DNA of 20,857 bases from CAZJZH01 sp964550465 (GTDB lineage: Bacteria; Patescibacteriota; Patescibacteriia; JACRDY01): contig CAZJZH010000012.1 of assembly GCA_964550465.1 (NCBI GenBank), positions 1 through 20,857 on the forward strand, in the 5' to 3' direction. The position numbers and the translations under genes were made by a program. The notes under the pieces were generated by a model. The model was not told the DNA's origin, did not search any database, and worked only from the letters and a program-made list of their open reading frames with translations. Below are positions 1 through 7,185 of the stretch, piece after piece (the first letter of the stretch is position 1; each line of letters opens with the position of its first letter).

Positions 1-327
1 ACCACCGCGAAAAGCCGCTGTGTAGGGTTGCCACTGGTTAATCAAGTCACCGTCACTACTCCATAGACTGACTGTCGGCTGATCACCAGCCCCAGCACCA
101 ATCAGCAGCTCGTCTCGCCCATCGCCACCCAAATCAACCTGTTCAATGCTCATCCCACCGACACAGTCGCTCTGACAGATGGCAAACTGCTGCTCAACCT
201 GCAGCGTCTGTCCATCAACGATGGTGACAAAGTACTGCTGCTCAGCTGCGGTCGCTGGCGCGGCTAAAAACAGGCCGCTCAGGGCGACCAAGCTGATCCA
301 TTGGTTGTGCTTAGCTGTCCAATTCAT
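1..327 (-). CDS. Exported protein with FG-GAP/VCBS-like repeat (3' partial)
   Basis: Open frame running off the left edge, read from an ATG at 327. About 109 codons are visible. The N-terminus is a clear signal peptide: a short polar start, a hydrophobic core (ISLVALSGLFLAAP) and a likely signal-peptidase site after ATA, near residue 27. The segment VDLGGDGRDELLIGAGAG around residues 66-83 matches the calcium-loop pattern of FG-GAP/VCBS propeller blades (DxxGDGxxE/D), so the mature protein is probably an extracytoplasmic beta-propeller or surface protein. The start overlaps the 3' end of the upstream regulator gene by 17 bp, which suggests translational coupling; no ribosome binding site is apparent. 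The C-terminus lies outside the window, so the full architecture and function are unknown. Confidence 0.6.
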   Translation of the reverse strand, partial: MNWTAKHNQWISLVALSGLFLAAPATAAEQQYFVTIVDGQTLQVEQQFAICQSDCVGGMSIEQVDLGGDGRDELLIGAGAGDQPTVSLWSSDGDLINQWQPYTAAFRGG

Positions 328-931
328 CGAGTGCGACAATTTTTTTACCTTCTAAAATACCAATCAAGAAGCGATCAGTGATATCGCGTCGGTAGCGGAA
401 TTCTTGCGGCGTCAAGATAGTAAAGTTAACTTCACGGCCCAGTTGTTTTTCATATTTACGAATCAACGTCTTCAACTTCTCCTTGCCCATCGTCCCGACG
501 ATCAAGATGTCGGTGTTGGCATGGGTGTTACCGACAAACACCCCGGTCAAGGCAATATACTTAACTCGACCCAGCTTGGCGATCTGCTGACCCAAATCAC
601 TTTCTACCAACACTTCAGCTTTCATAATCAGCTGGCGCAACTCTTCAAACAGGGTGTGCTCGGTGTTGATCTGGTAATATTTTTTATCAGCTTTGGTCTG
701 TTTCTTTTTCGGACTCGCTGATGGCTCTGCGGTATCGCCGGTTGATTCAGTCGCCTCACCTTGTACCACCAGCTGAATACTCTCCAGGTTATTCAGCTCG
801 CGTCGCACAGCGTTAATCTGTAAATCAGTTAGCCGAGTCAGCTCACGAACGTAGTAAGCACGGTTGGGGTGGTGCAAAAAAACTCGCAGCAACTGCAATC
901 GAGCCTTTGAACCAAATAAGTGTTCAAGCAT
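311..931 (-). CDS. Winged-helix regulator with nucleotidyltransferase-like C-terminal domain
   Basis: 206 residues. Residues 1-55 (LFGSKARLQLLRVFLHHPNRAYYVRELTRLTDLQINAVRRELNNLESIQLV) form a typical ArsR/MarR-like winged helix. A polar linker rich in Ser, Thr, Lys and Pro follows (about 58-85). The remainder (about 90-206) resembles the non-catalytic nucleotidyltransferase-like domain often fused to such helices in Patescibacteria. The catalytic GS...DxD signature of active nucleotidyltransferases is not obvious; TDILIVG is the closest match. It probably acts as a DNA-binding regulator, but its targets cannot be inferred. It is divergent from the gene at 995 across a 63-nt promoter region, and the next gene overlaps its end, so these two are probably cotranscribed. 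No Shine-Dalgarno is seen before the start. Confidence 0.6.
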   Translation of the reverse strand: MLEHLFGSKARLQLLRVFLHHPNRAYYVRELTRLTDLQINAVRRELNNLESIQLVVQGEATESTGDTAEPSASPKKKQTKADKKYYQINTEHTLFEELRQLIMKAEVLVESDLGQQIAKLGRVKYIALTGVFVGNTHANTDILIVGTMGKEKLKTLIRKYEKQLGREVNFTILTPQEFRYRRDITDRFLIGILEGKKIVALDELDS

Positions 932-994
932 GGAAATGGTCTTTTATGATAGTCGTGTCTATAGTATAATATATCGTACCACCTATATACAAGT
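932..994. promoter_or_regulatory. Divergent promoter region
   Basis: AT-rich 63-nt gap between divergent genes. On the plus strand TATAAT lies at 965-970, about 24 nt before the ATG at 995. On the minus strand TATACT lies at 968-963 and overlaps it. No convincing -35 box is seen for either. Face-to-face overlapping -10 boxes would make transcription in the two directions mutually exclusive; that is inference. Confidence 0.45.
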
Positions 995-3400
995 ATGATC
1001 CCCCAATTTTCCCAACTATTCATCTACTCACCAGATAAGAGCAACTCCGTCTGTAAAATATTCATCTCCAGCCCGTCGCTGGACAAAGAGCAGGCCTTAG
1101 GTCGGCTGTTTGGTATTATCGAAATTGAATCAAACGACCGGGCGCTGTGGGAAACTATCCAAATACTGGCTGACGGACTAGAACGTGACTACTACGGTCA
1201 CGAAGACACGCTGATTGATTTCTCCAAGCCCAATCGCGCTATCTCGGTGGAAGACACCTTTGAACGCGCCATCCAGAGTTTTAATGACCGATTAATCGAA
1301 TTAATCAAAGGCGGTAAGCTAGCTAGCTTGATTGAGCGCTTACACATGACCATTGGTGTACTGAAGGGCAATACCGTCCACTTCGCCGCCATCGGTCAGG
1401 TCAGCGCTTTTTTGGTTCACCAGCTTAAGAGCACCGAGTACCGGATGATCGACATCTTAGACACCACTCACAGCCGGGAAGAAAAGATTAACCCGTTCAA
1501 AGTGTTGTCCAATATCGTCACCGGTCAGATTGACGGTAATGACTCCCTGCTCTTTTGTACTGATAGCCTGCTCGACTACCTCTCACAAGACAAGATTAAG
1601 CAGACGCTGACCACTATGGAGCCAGCCGCTGCCACCCGTCACCTCAAAGACCTACTGCTAGAAGCCAGTATTAACACCACATTCTCGGCTATTTTGATAA
1701 AAATGACGCCGCAGGAAATGCCGTCCAAGGCAGCCAGTCGCAAGCAGCAGATTGAGCTGCCGCAGCAGTCACTGGATTCGTTGATCAGCACGGAGCGCTC
1801 GACTGAACAGTATCTGTCGCCGCCGATTAAGTTTAATATCACCAAATACTGGCAGATCATGGTCCAGCGAGCTGGTGAATCCGTCACCGAATACCGCCAA
1901 CGGTTTGCTGAATACCAGCAAACCCGGGCCAAGCAACGGCAGGCCAAGGCCAATGCTGATGACGATACCACGCCATCAGCGCCAGTAGCTGAGCAGCCAG
2001 TCATACCTCCGCGCCAAGAAGCCGACGGCCTACCAACACCGAGCCTGCTGGAGCGAGCTCAGATGGCTGCCAAAAAGAGTTTAGACCAATCCAAGCAGCT
2101 GGTTAGCCGAGTGACTGAGCGGAGCGTCCAAACACTGTCTGAACAGGCCAGTAACGCCAAGCAGCTCAACCGTCACCGCCAGCGGCAACTAAACCGTGGC
2201 TGGCAGACGGGTGTCAATGCTATTGCGCGGGTCATCAGCGCCATCATCAAACGATTCTTGCGCTTAGCACCCAAGCAACGTATCGGCGTGGTGCTGGGCT
2301 TGGTGGTTATCAGTTTATTGACCTTCTCACTGGCTCAAACCGGCCAACGCCAAGCATCGGCCGAAGCCCTGGAGCAGTTTAACCAGCAGATCAGCAGCGT
2401 CATCGCCCTGCGTGATGAGGTGGAAGGCGCCTTGATTTATGATGATGAAGAGCGAGCACTAAATTTACTCAGCGCTATCGACAGCCAGCTGGCTGAGGTG
2501 GCTATCCCCCGCCGCAGTCGAGTTGCCGAAGAACGCTACGCTGAGGTGACAGATAGTATCACTACACTGCGTCAACGCTTGGCCAAGATTACACCGGTCG
2601 AGCCGCAACTGCTGGGTGATATCGCCACTGTGGCTGGTGAAGGTGCCACAGTCAGCGCTGTTAGTCTCAATGCTGTTGGTGACACGCTCTACGCGGTCGA
2701 TAGCGCCAGCAATACCGTCTACGCCATGGTGCTGCGCACTGGTGAGCTGTTAGCCCAACAGGGCCGCTCAGACGGACCAGCTATCGCCCTATCAGCTGAC
2801 GAGGGCAACACGATCCTCTACTACAACACCGGTAACAGCCTGGTGCGCTACAATCCAGCCGCCGATAGCGCCAGCCCAGTCACCGTAGACTTATCAGCTC
2901 AGGCCCAGCAAGTCCGGGCTATCAGTACTTTCGGTGGTCGTCTCTACACTTTAGCGCCGCAGCAGCAGCAAATTTACCGTTCAGTCACAGCTGGCAGTGG
3001 CTATGGTGTGCCCCAGCCGTGGATCCGCCAAGCCGGTGCAGATATCAGCGGCGCAGTTGATATAGCTATCGATGGCGATCTCTACATCCTATTTGCTGAC
3101 GGCCGGATAGAGCAGTATAACTCTGGTCAAAAACAGAACTACACCACCACGCCCGTCAGCCCATCTCTAGCTGGCGCCACCCAACTATGGACTGACACCA
3201 GCAGTGATTCGCTCTATATTTTAGAACCCCAGAGCCGCCGGGTAGTAGTGCTCGATAAAGTCAGCGGCAAACTGCAGCAGCAGTACCAACTACCAGAATC
3301 AGCCGGCACGCTGATCGACATGGTAGTAGATGAAGCCAGCCAGGCTGTCTATCTGTTACATGATGGTGGAAAGATTTCGAAGGTGGGAATTGGCAATTAG
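995..3400 (+). CDS. Membrane protein: degenerate PP2C-like domain, one TM segment, C-terminal beta-propeller
   Basis: 801 residues in four parts. Residues about 20-240 resemble a PP2C/PPM phosphatase fold: IGVLKGNTVHFAAIGQVSAFLV (120-141) and LSNIVTGQIDGNDSLLFCTDSLLDYLS (171-197) occupy the places of the family's GDSRxYL and LLLxSDGLxD motifs. The metal-binding Asp of GDS is replaced (GQVS) and SDG reads TDS, so it is probably catalytically dead. Residues 240-425 are a low-complexity basic, Gln/Ala-rich region, partly coiled coil. One transmembrane helix lies at about 429-447, then a coiled coil (about 455-530). Residues 540-801 are repeats of a beta-propeller type (for example DTLYAVDSASNTVYAM, GDLYILFADGRIEQY). 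The topology implies a cytoplasmic sensor-like domain and an external propeller. The gene is monocistronic and ends before a shared terminator. Fold assignment is by motif only. Confidence 0.55.
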   Translation: MIPQFSQLFIYSPDKSNSVCKIFISSPSLDKEQALGRLFGIIEIESNDRALWETIQILADGLERDYYGHEDTLIDFSKPNRAISVEDTFERAIQSFNDRLIELIKGGKLASLIERLHMTIGVLKGNTVHFAAIGQVSAFLVHQLKSTEYRMIDILDTTHSREEKINPFKVLSNIVTGQIDGNDSLLFCTDSLLDYLSQDKIKQTLTTMEPAAATRHLKDLLLEASINTTFSAILIKMTPQEMPSKAASRKQQIELPQQSLDSLISTERSTEQYLSPPIKFNITKYWQIMVQRAGESVTEYRQRFAEYQQTRAKQRQAKANADDDTTPSAPVAEQPVIPPRQEADGLPTPSLLERAQMAAKKSLDQSKQLVSRVTERSVQTLSEQASNAKQLNRHRQRQLNRGWQTGVNAIARVISAIIKRFLRLAPKQRIGVVLGLVVISLLTFSLAQTGQRQASAEALEQFNQQISSVIALRDEVEGALIYDDEERALNLLSAIDSQLAEVAIPRRSRVAEERYAEVTDSITTLRQRLAKITPVEPQLLGDIATVAGEGATVSAVSLNAVGDTLYAVDSASNTVYAMVLRTGELLAQQGRSDGPAIALSADEGNTILYYNTGNSLVRYNPAADSASPVTVDLSAQAQQVRAISTFGGRLYTLAPQQQQIYRSVTAGSGYGVPQPWIRQAGADISGAVDIAIDGDLYILFADGRIEQYNSGQKQNYTTTPVSPSLAGATQLWTDTSSDSLYILEPQSRRVVVLDKVSGKLQQQYQLPESAGTLIDMVVDEASQAVYLLHDGGKISKVGIGN

Positions 3401-3406
3401 GTAGAA

Positions 3407-3516
3407 GATATGTGATATGTGATATGGGATATAGGATATGTGATATTGAGACTCTACTATCACCTTTTGGATAGTAAAACTATCCCATATCACATATCTC
3501 GTATCCCGTATCTACT
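3407..3516. repeat. Heptamer-repeat inverted hairpin
   Basis: The left arm (3407-3447) is six tandem heptamers of the form GATATGN. The right arm (3481-3516) carries the same heptamers inverted. Positions 3414-3431 and 3481-3498 are an 18-nt perfect inverted match, giving a long hairpin with a roughly 50-nt loop. It lies between convergent genes and upstream of the shared terminator. No coding potential is seen. Confidence 0.75.
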
Positions 3517-3520
3517 TAAA

Positions 3521-3554
3521 ACAAAAAACCGCCGGTTATTCACCAGCGGTTTTT
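3521..3554. terminator. Bidirectional rho-independent terminator
   Basis: A 9-bp stem (3528-3536 with 3542-3550, one G-T wobble) and 5-nt loop, flanked by an A-run on the left and a T-run on the right. It serves rplL on the minus strand and the gene ending at 3400 on the plus strand. Confidence 0.8.
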
Positions 3555-3570
3555 AGTATTTTCCAGTTGA

Positions 3571-4059
3571 TTACTTCAACGTAACCTGCCCACCGGCTTC
3601 AGTTACCTTCTTCTGAATTTCCTCAGCTTCTTCCTTGCTGGCACCTTCCTTAATCACCTTTGGTGCAGCATCTACCATGTCCTTGGCATCTTTCAAGCCC
3701 AGACCGGTAACTTCACGCACTACCTTAATGACGCCAATCTTGTTGTCGCCAGCGGCGGTCAACTCAACGTCAAAGCTGCTCTGTTCTTCAGCAGCACCAG
3801 CGTCACCGCCAGCGGCTGGACCAGCAGCGACTGCTACTGGAGCAGCGGCAGATACGCCGAACTTGTCTTCTAAGACCTTGACCAGTTCAGCCAAGTCTAG
3901 GACTGACAGCTGCTCGATGGTCTCGACCAGAGATTTGAACTTCTCTGGTACTTCGACTTCCTTTTTGTCGTCACCAGCAGCATCAGCAGCTGGAGTCTCT
4001 TCAGTGGCAGGAGCAGCTTCTTCCTTCTGCTCATCTGCCGGCTTCTGTTCTTCTGACAT
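3571..4059 (-). CDS. rplL: 50S ribosomal protein L7/L12
   Basis: 162 residues, against about 120-125 in most bacteria. The stalk protein that recruits translational GTPases to the ribosome. Residues 1-40 are an extra acidic, Ala/Glu/Lys-rich extension. The dimerising N-terminal domain follows (about 41-73, FKSLVETIEQLSVLDLAELVKVLEDKFGV), then an Ala/Gly/Pro hinge (about 74-92) and the conserved C-terminal domain (about 95-162), including KIGVIKVVREVTGLGLKDAKDMVDAAP, the factor-binding face. It lies 18 nt downstream of rplJ and is cotranscribed with it. No Shine-Dalgarno is visible before the ATG. The N-terminal extension is intact and in frame, so it is probably real. Identification is secure. 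Confidence 0.97.
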   Translation of the reverse strand: MSEEQKPADEQKEEAAPATEETPAADAAGDDKKEVEVPEKFKSLVETIEQLSVLDLAELVKVLEDKFGVSAAAPVAVAAGPAAGGDAGAAEEQSSFDVELTAAGDNKIGVIKVVREVTGLGLKDAKDMVDAAPKVIKEGASKEEAEEIQKKVTEAGGQVTLK

Positions 4060-4077
4060 AATCGTACAATAAATGAA

Positions 4078-4605
4078 TTATGATGATTTTTGATCAGCAA
4101 TTGCCTTGAGGGCAAAGACCAATCCGCGCATGTTGCCCTGCAACACATTGACGAAACCAGATAGTGGCGCAGCCAGGCTGCCGACCACCTTGGCGATCAA
4201 CTCGTCCTTGCTTGGTAGCTGGGCTAAGTCGATCACTTTGTCAGTGGCAATGAATGATTGCTCCAACAAACCACCGGAGATGACCATGCCCTCATGGGCC
4301 TTGGCAAACTCGTGAACGATTTTGGCTGGAGCAACTTCGTCACTCATACCCAGAATCGTCACCACACCGCCATCCATGGCCTGTGGATCAACACCGGTGA
4401 TACCCGCGTCATCCAAGGCGCGCTGCAACAGCGTCTTCTTGGTGACCAGGTACTCAACGTCTGCCTGTCGACACTCTGCACGCAGCGCGTTGACGTCAGA
4501 CACCTTCAAACCGGTGAATGTTGCAAAAACAACTGATTTGGTAGCAGACAATTTATCAGTCAACTCTGTGACTGTCTGCTCTTTTTGTTGTCGTGTTTTT
4601 GGCAT
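4078..4605 (-). CDS. rplJ: 50S ribosomal protein L10
   Basis: 175 residues from the ATG at 4605 (MPKTRQQKEQTV). A longer reading from 4632 adds residues inside the leader RNA and is not favoured. L10 binds 23S rRNA at the stalk base and carries L7/L12 dimers on its C-terminal helix. Seen here: VTELTDKLSATKSVVFATFTGLKVSDVNALRAECR, VTKKTLLQRAL, and the C-terminal SKDELIAKVVGSLAAPLSGFVNVLQGNMRGLVFALKAIADQK, all typical of the family. The gene is preceded by its own promoter (4727-4754) and an L10-type leader hairpin set, so autogenous control by L10 binding is likely. It is followed by rplL. L11 and L1 are not adjacent in this window; the upstream neighbour is a Kef-type antiporter. Confidence 0.96.
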   Translation of the reverse strand: MPKTRQQKEQTVTELTDKLSATKSVVFATFTGLKVSDVNALRAECRQADVEYLVTKKTLLQRALDDAGITGVDPQAMDGGVVTILGMSDEVAPAKIVHEFAKAHEGMVISGGLLEQSFIATDKVIDLAQLPSKDELIAKVVGSLAAPLSGFVNVLQGNMRGLVFALKAIADQKSS

Positions 4606-4635
4606 ACGAAATAAAAAATTGCGACCTTTCAATGC

Positions 4636-4726
4636 CGCAAACCGTGACCGAAAATACTGGTATTTTCGGTTGCTCCCCTGCGTGGGGCTTATTGATAGCC
4701 CACGGTCTGTGGCGAATTATGTCGCC
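4636..4726 (-). ncRNA. L10-type ribosomal protein leader RNA
   Basis: The 5' UTR of rplJ folds as expected for the L10 leader. A closing stem CAGACCGTG/CACGGTTTG (4701-4709 with 4638-4646, one wobble) encloses a GGGCT/AGCCC hairpin and a perfect 10-bp stem with a CCAG loop (4647-4670). A further GGCGA/TCGCC hairpin lies at 4711-4726. Known L10 leaders bind the L10(L12)4 complex and repress the rplJL operon. A covariance-model search would confirm this. Confidence 0.75.
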
Positions 4727-4754
4727 ATAGTAGCACGGCTGGAGAATCTGTCAA
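4727..4754 (-). promoter_or_regulatory. Promoter of rplJ-rplL
   Basis: -35 TTGACA (4754-4749), 16-nt spacer, -10 TACTAT (4732-4727). The -35 starts just past the stop codon of the upstream antiporter gene. Transcription would begin near 4720, at the top of the L10 leader. Confidence 0.7.
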
Positions 4755-4757
4755 GAC

Positions 4758-6452
4758 CTACTCCGCCCCCACTGTAAAGCGCAGCTGCAACTCATCTTTC
4801 TGCTGCGACTGCAGTTTATTAAAGGTTCGCTTAGTCCAGGGCTGCGACTGCAGCACATCAATCATCCACTGGCCGCCGAGTAAGTGCGGCAACATGACAT
4901 AGTTGGCCCCCGCCGCGTACAAATCCTCCATCTGATACTTATAATCAAGCAGGCAGATAATGATGGCTTTTGGATTGACTGATCGCACCTGCTTAATCAA
5001 ATTTAACTGGTCATCGACTTCTGGAATGGTGCTGATGACCAACTTAGCCTTGTTTAGCGGCAGCTCATCAAGAAACTCGATGTCTGAGGCATCACCAAAA
5101 AATGCCGGCAAGCCGCGGTCCTGTAGCTTACGAATAGCGGCAGGATGATAATCCACCACCGCAAATGGCACGCCATTCTCAGCCAGACCCTCACAAATCT
5201 TCCAACCAATACGGTGATAGCCAAACACCCAGGCATCATACTGCTCTGGCGTTTCTTTAACCGCCAGCATCTTGTCTTTACCAAACAGGCGGTGAATCAG
5301 TGGCCGCAGCCAGGTGTAGATGTTTGTGTTGTAGGTAATCAGGTATGAAGAAACAAATATGGTCACCAGCGCCACCACCGTAAAGACGCTCAGCTCATCT
5401 TGGCTGACATGTCCCATTTGTTGACCTAAGAACAGCAAGACAAAACCAAACTCACTGACCTGAGCAGCAGTCAAGCCGGCCAGGAAGCTGTTACGGCGAG
5501 TGAAGCGCATCATGCGATACAAGACAAACAGGATGATCGGATTACCGACCAAGACAAAGGCCGCTAGGATCAAGCCAGGAATCAAGGCTTGTTCAATTCC
5601 CCCGACAGTAATTTCACTGCCCAGTAAGATAAAGAACAGGACGATAAAGAAGTCACGCAACGGCTTAACTCGACTGACGATCTCTGTTTGGTATGGTGAT
5701 GAGCCCAGCGAGATACCAGCGATGATGGCGCCAATCTCCAGTGATAGCCCAGCCCAGTGCACCGCGCCAGCCACGATAAAACACCAAGCGATGGTAAACA
5801 AAAATAAAAATTCCCCCGATTGAGCAGCCCGATCCAGCAAGACCGGTAGGACAAATCGAGCAATCAGCATGACTGCCGCGATAATCACAATCCCCTTCAG
5901 TAGTAGTATGCCAACTGCTGTGGTGATCGCTTCTTGCACACCCAGCAGCGGCAGTAGCACCATGATCAAGACTGCGATCACATCCTGGACCAGCATCAGG
6001 CCGATAGTATAGCGACCATATATTGACTGTAGCTGACGCTTGTCAGCCAGCAGCTTGACGATGATAATAGTTGACGAAAAGGTAATGGCAATAGCCAGAT
6101 ACATGGCCGAGAACGGCTGGAAATTCAAGGCTAGTAGAATCAACGTACCAACAGTGGCAGTAAAGACAACTTGGCCAATACCAGTGACCATTGCCACTTT
6201 GCCGATCTTACGTAAGTAAGAAAAGTTTAATCCCAGGCCAACTGCAAACAGCAGCAGCACCACCCCGAAGTGAGCAAAGGTTTCAAAAAATTCATGGTTA
6301 CTCCCAACCACATCTAACAACAGCGGGCCACAAATAATACCAGCCACCAGGTAAGCAATGATCAGTGGTTGTCGCAATAAGCGCATCACAAAGGCCACCG
6401 CCACAGTCACTCCCAGGATGATTCCGATGTTAAAAAAGATACTATCAATCAT
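4758..6452 (-). CDS. Kef/CPA2-type monovalent cation:proton antiporter with TrkA-N domain
   Basis: 564 residues from the ATG at 6452. An upstream TTG at 6470 is in frame but lies inside the promoter's -10 region. Residues about 1-385 are a polytopic Na+/H+ exchanger domain of roughly 12-13 helices. They carry QPLIIAYLVAGIICGPLLL, FSSTIIIVKLLADK and LMLVQDVIAVLIMV; the QD pair is the conserved acidic site of CPA2 exchangers. Residues about 405-530 are a cytosolic RCK/TrkA-N domain with a Rossmann start VFGYHRIGWKICEGL, where GxGxxG is altered to GYHRIG, and an acidic strand end VDYHP. It probably exchanges K+ or Na+ for H+ under nucleotide control. Kef, RosB and YbaL-type relatives cannot be separated from sequence alone. 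Divergent from the small gene at 6579. Confidence 0.85.
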   Translation of the reverse strand: MIDSIFFNIGIILGVTVAVAFVMRLLRQPLIIAYLVAGIICGPLLLDVVGSNHEFFETFAHFGVVLLLFAVGLGLNFSYLRKIGKVAMVTGIGQVVFTATVGTLILLALNFQPFSAMYLAIAITFSSTIIIVKLLADKRQLQSIYGRYTIGLMLVQDVIAVLIMVLLPLLGVQEAITTAVGILLLKGIVIIAAVMLIARFVLPVLLDRAAQSGEFLFLFTIAWCFIVAGAVHWAGLSLEIGAIIAGISLGSSPYQTEIVSRVKPLRDFFIVLFFILLGSEITVGGIEQALIPGLILAAFVLVGNPIILFVLYRMMRFTRRNSFLAGLTAAQVSEFGFVLLFLGQQMGHVSQDELSVFTVVALVTIFVSSYLITYNTNIYTWLRPLIHRLFGKDKMLAVKETPEQYDAWVFGYHRIGWKICEGLAENGVPFAVVDYHPAAIRKLQDRGLPAFFGDASDIEFLDELPLNKAKLVISTIPEVDDQLNLIKQVRSVNPKAIIICLLDYKYQMEDLYAAGANYVMLPHLLGGQWMIDVLQSQPWTKRTFNKLQSQQKDELQLRFTVGAE

Positions 6453-6460
6453 ACGCTGAT

Positions 6461-6469
6461 AGTATACCA
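6461..6469 (-). promoter_or_regulatory. Extended -10 promoter, likely leaderless (antiporter gene)
   Basis: TGG-TATACT (6469-6461) lies exactly 8 nt before the ATG at 6452, so transcription should start at or within a base or two of the start codon. There is no -35 consensus and no Shine-Dalgarno. Confidence 0.6.
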
Positions 6470-6499
6470 AAAAATTGCTTATTTCTCCACATTATTGTG

Positions 6500-6528
6500 T
6501 TGACAGATTGGCAGCGCAGTCATACACT
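6500..6528 (+). promoter_or_regulatory. Sigma70-type promoter of small gene
   Basis: -35 TTGACA (6500-6505), 17-nt spacer, -10 TACACT (6523-6528). Start near 6535. A ribosome binding site GGAGGT lies at 6567-6572, 6 nt before the ATG at 6579. Confidence 0.8.
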
Positions 6529-6578
6529 GAAATTAATCGATCTTTTTATTCACCCTCTCTCGTTCTGGAGGTGCGTTG

Positions 6579-6908
6579 ATGTCATCTAACCCCCGGAAAC
6601 CGGCGCGTCGTAAAGTGGTGGGACCCTATGTTGTTGGCAATCACCGCGTACTACTGGATAGTGGTGCAGCTGCTGACGTCCTAGCTACGGCGCAAAGTCA
6701 ACCAACGGTGACAGAAATCAAGCTAAGTAAAATTATGCCTGCTAGAGGCGAGCCGCGGACGCGCTGCCAAGTGCAACTCAGACCCGGCTACGTTAGGTTG
6801 TACGTCTTTGCCTACTCGTCCGTCAAAGGATGGCTTCGACAAATCGTCACAATCTTTACCCGCTCCCCCGAACAAACGTACAATGCACTGCAACAGTGCA
6901 TCACCTAG
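6579..6908 (+). CDS. Small basic hypothetical protein
   Basis: 109 residues, not recognised. The N-terminus is basic (SNPRKPARRKVVGPYVVGNHRVLL) and the C-terminal half keeps a moderately hydrophobic pattern (GYVRLYVFAYSSVKGWLRQIVTIF). No signal peptide or confident transmembrane helix is seen. The case for a real gene rests on its signals: a consensus promoter with 17-nt spacing, a strong ribosome binding site at 6-nt spacing, and a strong terminator starting 11 nt after the stop. The ATG at 6579 is preferred over the TTG at 6576 on spacing. It is a single-gene unit between an antiporter and a tRNA. A strong Shine-Dalgarno sets it apart from neighbours that lack one. Confidence 0.6.
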   Translation: MSSNPRKPARRKVVGPYVVGNHRVLLDSGAAADVLATAQSQPTVTEIKLSKIMPARGEPRTRCQVQLRPGYVRLYVFAYSSVKGWLRQIVTIFTRSPEQTYNALQQCIT

Positions 6909-6918
6909 TCACTACCAC

Positions 6919-6950
6919 AAAACGGGCCCCTGGCCCGTTTTCCTTTTCCT
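6919..6950 (+). terminator. Rho-independent terminator of small gene
   Basis: A 10-bp perfect stem AAAACGGGCC/GGCCCGTTTT (6919-6928 with 6932-6941) with a 3-nt loop and a T-rich tail. Confidence 0.9.
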
Positions 6951-6975
6951 TACATATTGAATCCTTATTCTTCAT

Positions 6976-7012
6976 ACTAAAAACCACAGCCTTTTGGCTT
7001 GTGGTTTTTAGT
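6976..7012 (-). terminator. Terminator after tRNA-Tyr (could work both ways)
   Basis: A 13-bp perfect stem (6976-6988 with 7000-7012) containing a T-run on either strand, plus an inner GCC/GGC pairing. It begins 2 nt after the tRNA-Tyr 3' end on the minus strand. Confidence 0.75.
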
Positions 7013-7013
7013 A

Positions 7014-7098
7014 TGGGCCGGGAGGGATTCGAACCCCCGAAGGCATAAAGCCAGCAGATTTACAGTCTGCCCTCGTTGACCGCTTGAAGTACCGACCC
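7014..7098 (-). tRNA. tRNA-Tyr (GTA)
   Basis: Class II tRNA of about 85 nt with a long variable arm. The acceptor stem is GGGTCGG/CCGGCCC with one T-G pair and discriminator A. The anticodon arm GCAGA-CTGTAAA-TCTGC gives anticodon GTA. The T arm reads GGGGG-TTCGAAT-CCCTC. The 3' CCA is not encoded, unlike the neighbouring tRNA-Thr. Confidence 0.95.
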
Positions 7099-7116
7099 CT
7101 ATTTTTAACACGAGGC

Positions 7117-7145
7117 AGTGTAGCATACCACCGCTCGTTTATCAA
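7117..7145 (-). promoter_or_regulatory. Promoter of tRNA-Tyr
   Basis: -35 TTGATA (7145-7140), 17-nt spacer, -10 TACACT (7122-7117). The -35 shares bases with the T-tract of the deoC terminator. Confidence 0.7.
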
Positions 7146-7175
7146 GAAACCCCACTCCGTCGTAACGAAATGGGG
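7143..7175 (-). terminator. Terminator of deoC
   Basis: A 10-bp stem with two wobbles (7166-7175 with 7150-7159), 6-nt loop, followed on the minus strand by TTTCTT. Confidence 0.75.
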
Positions 7176-7185
7176 CATACGTGTC

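Noticed and set aside
4647..4670. Perfect 10-bp hairpin read as a terminator before rplJ
   Set aside because: No T-run follows on the minus strand and it fits as an arm of the L10 leader.
4322..4777. Plus-strand 151-codon open frame opposite rplJ and its leader
   Set aside because: Shadow of rplJ and the L10 leader; composition follows the opposite strand and no start signals are present.
6830..7048. Plus-strand open frame ending in MGREGFEPPKA
   Set aside because: The tail is the antisense of the tRNA-Tyr T arm and acceptor stem, a well-known source of false protein annotations; the frame also crosses two terminators.
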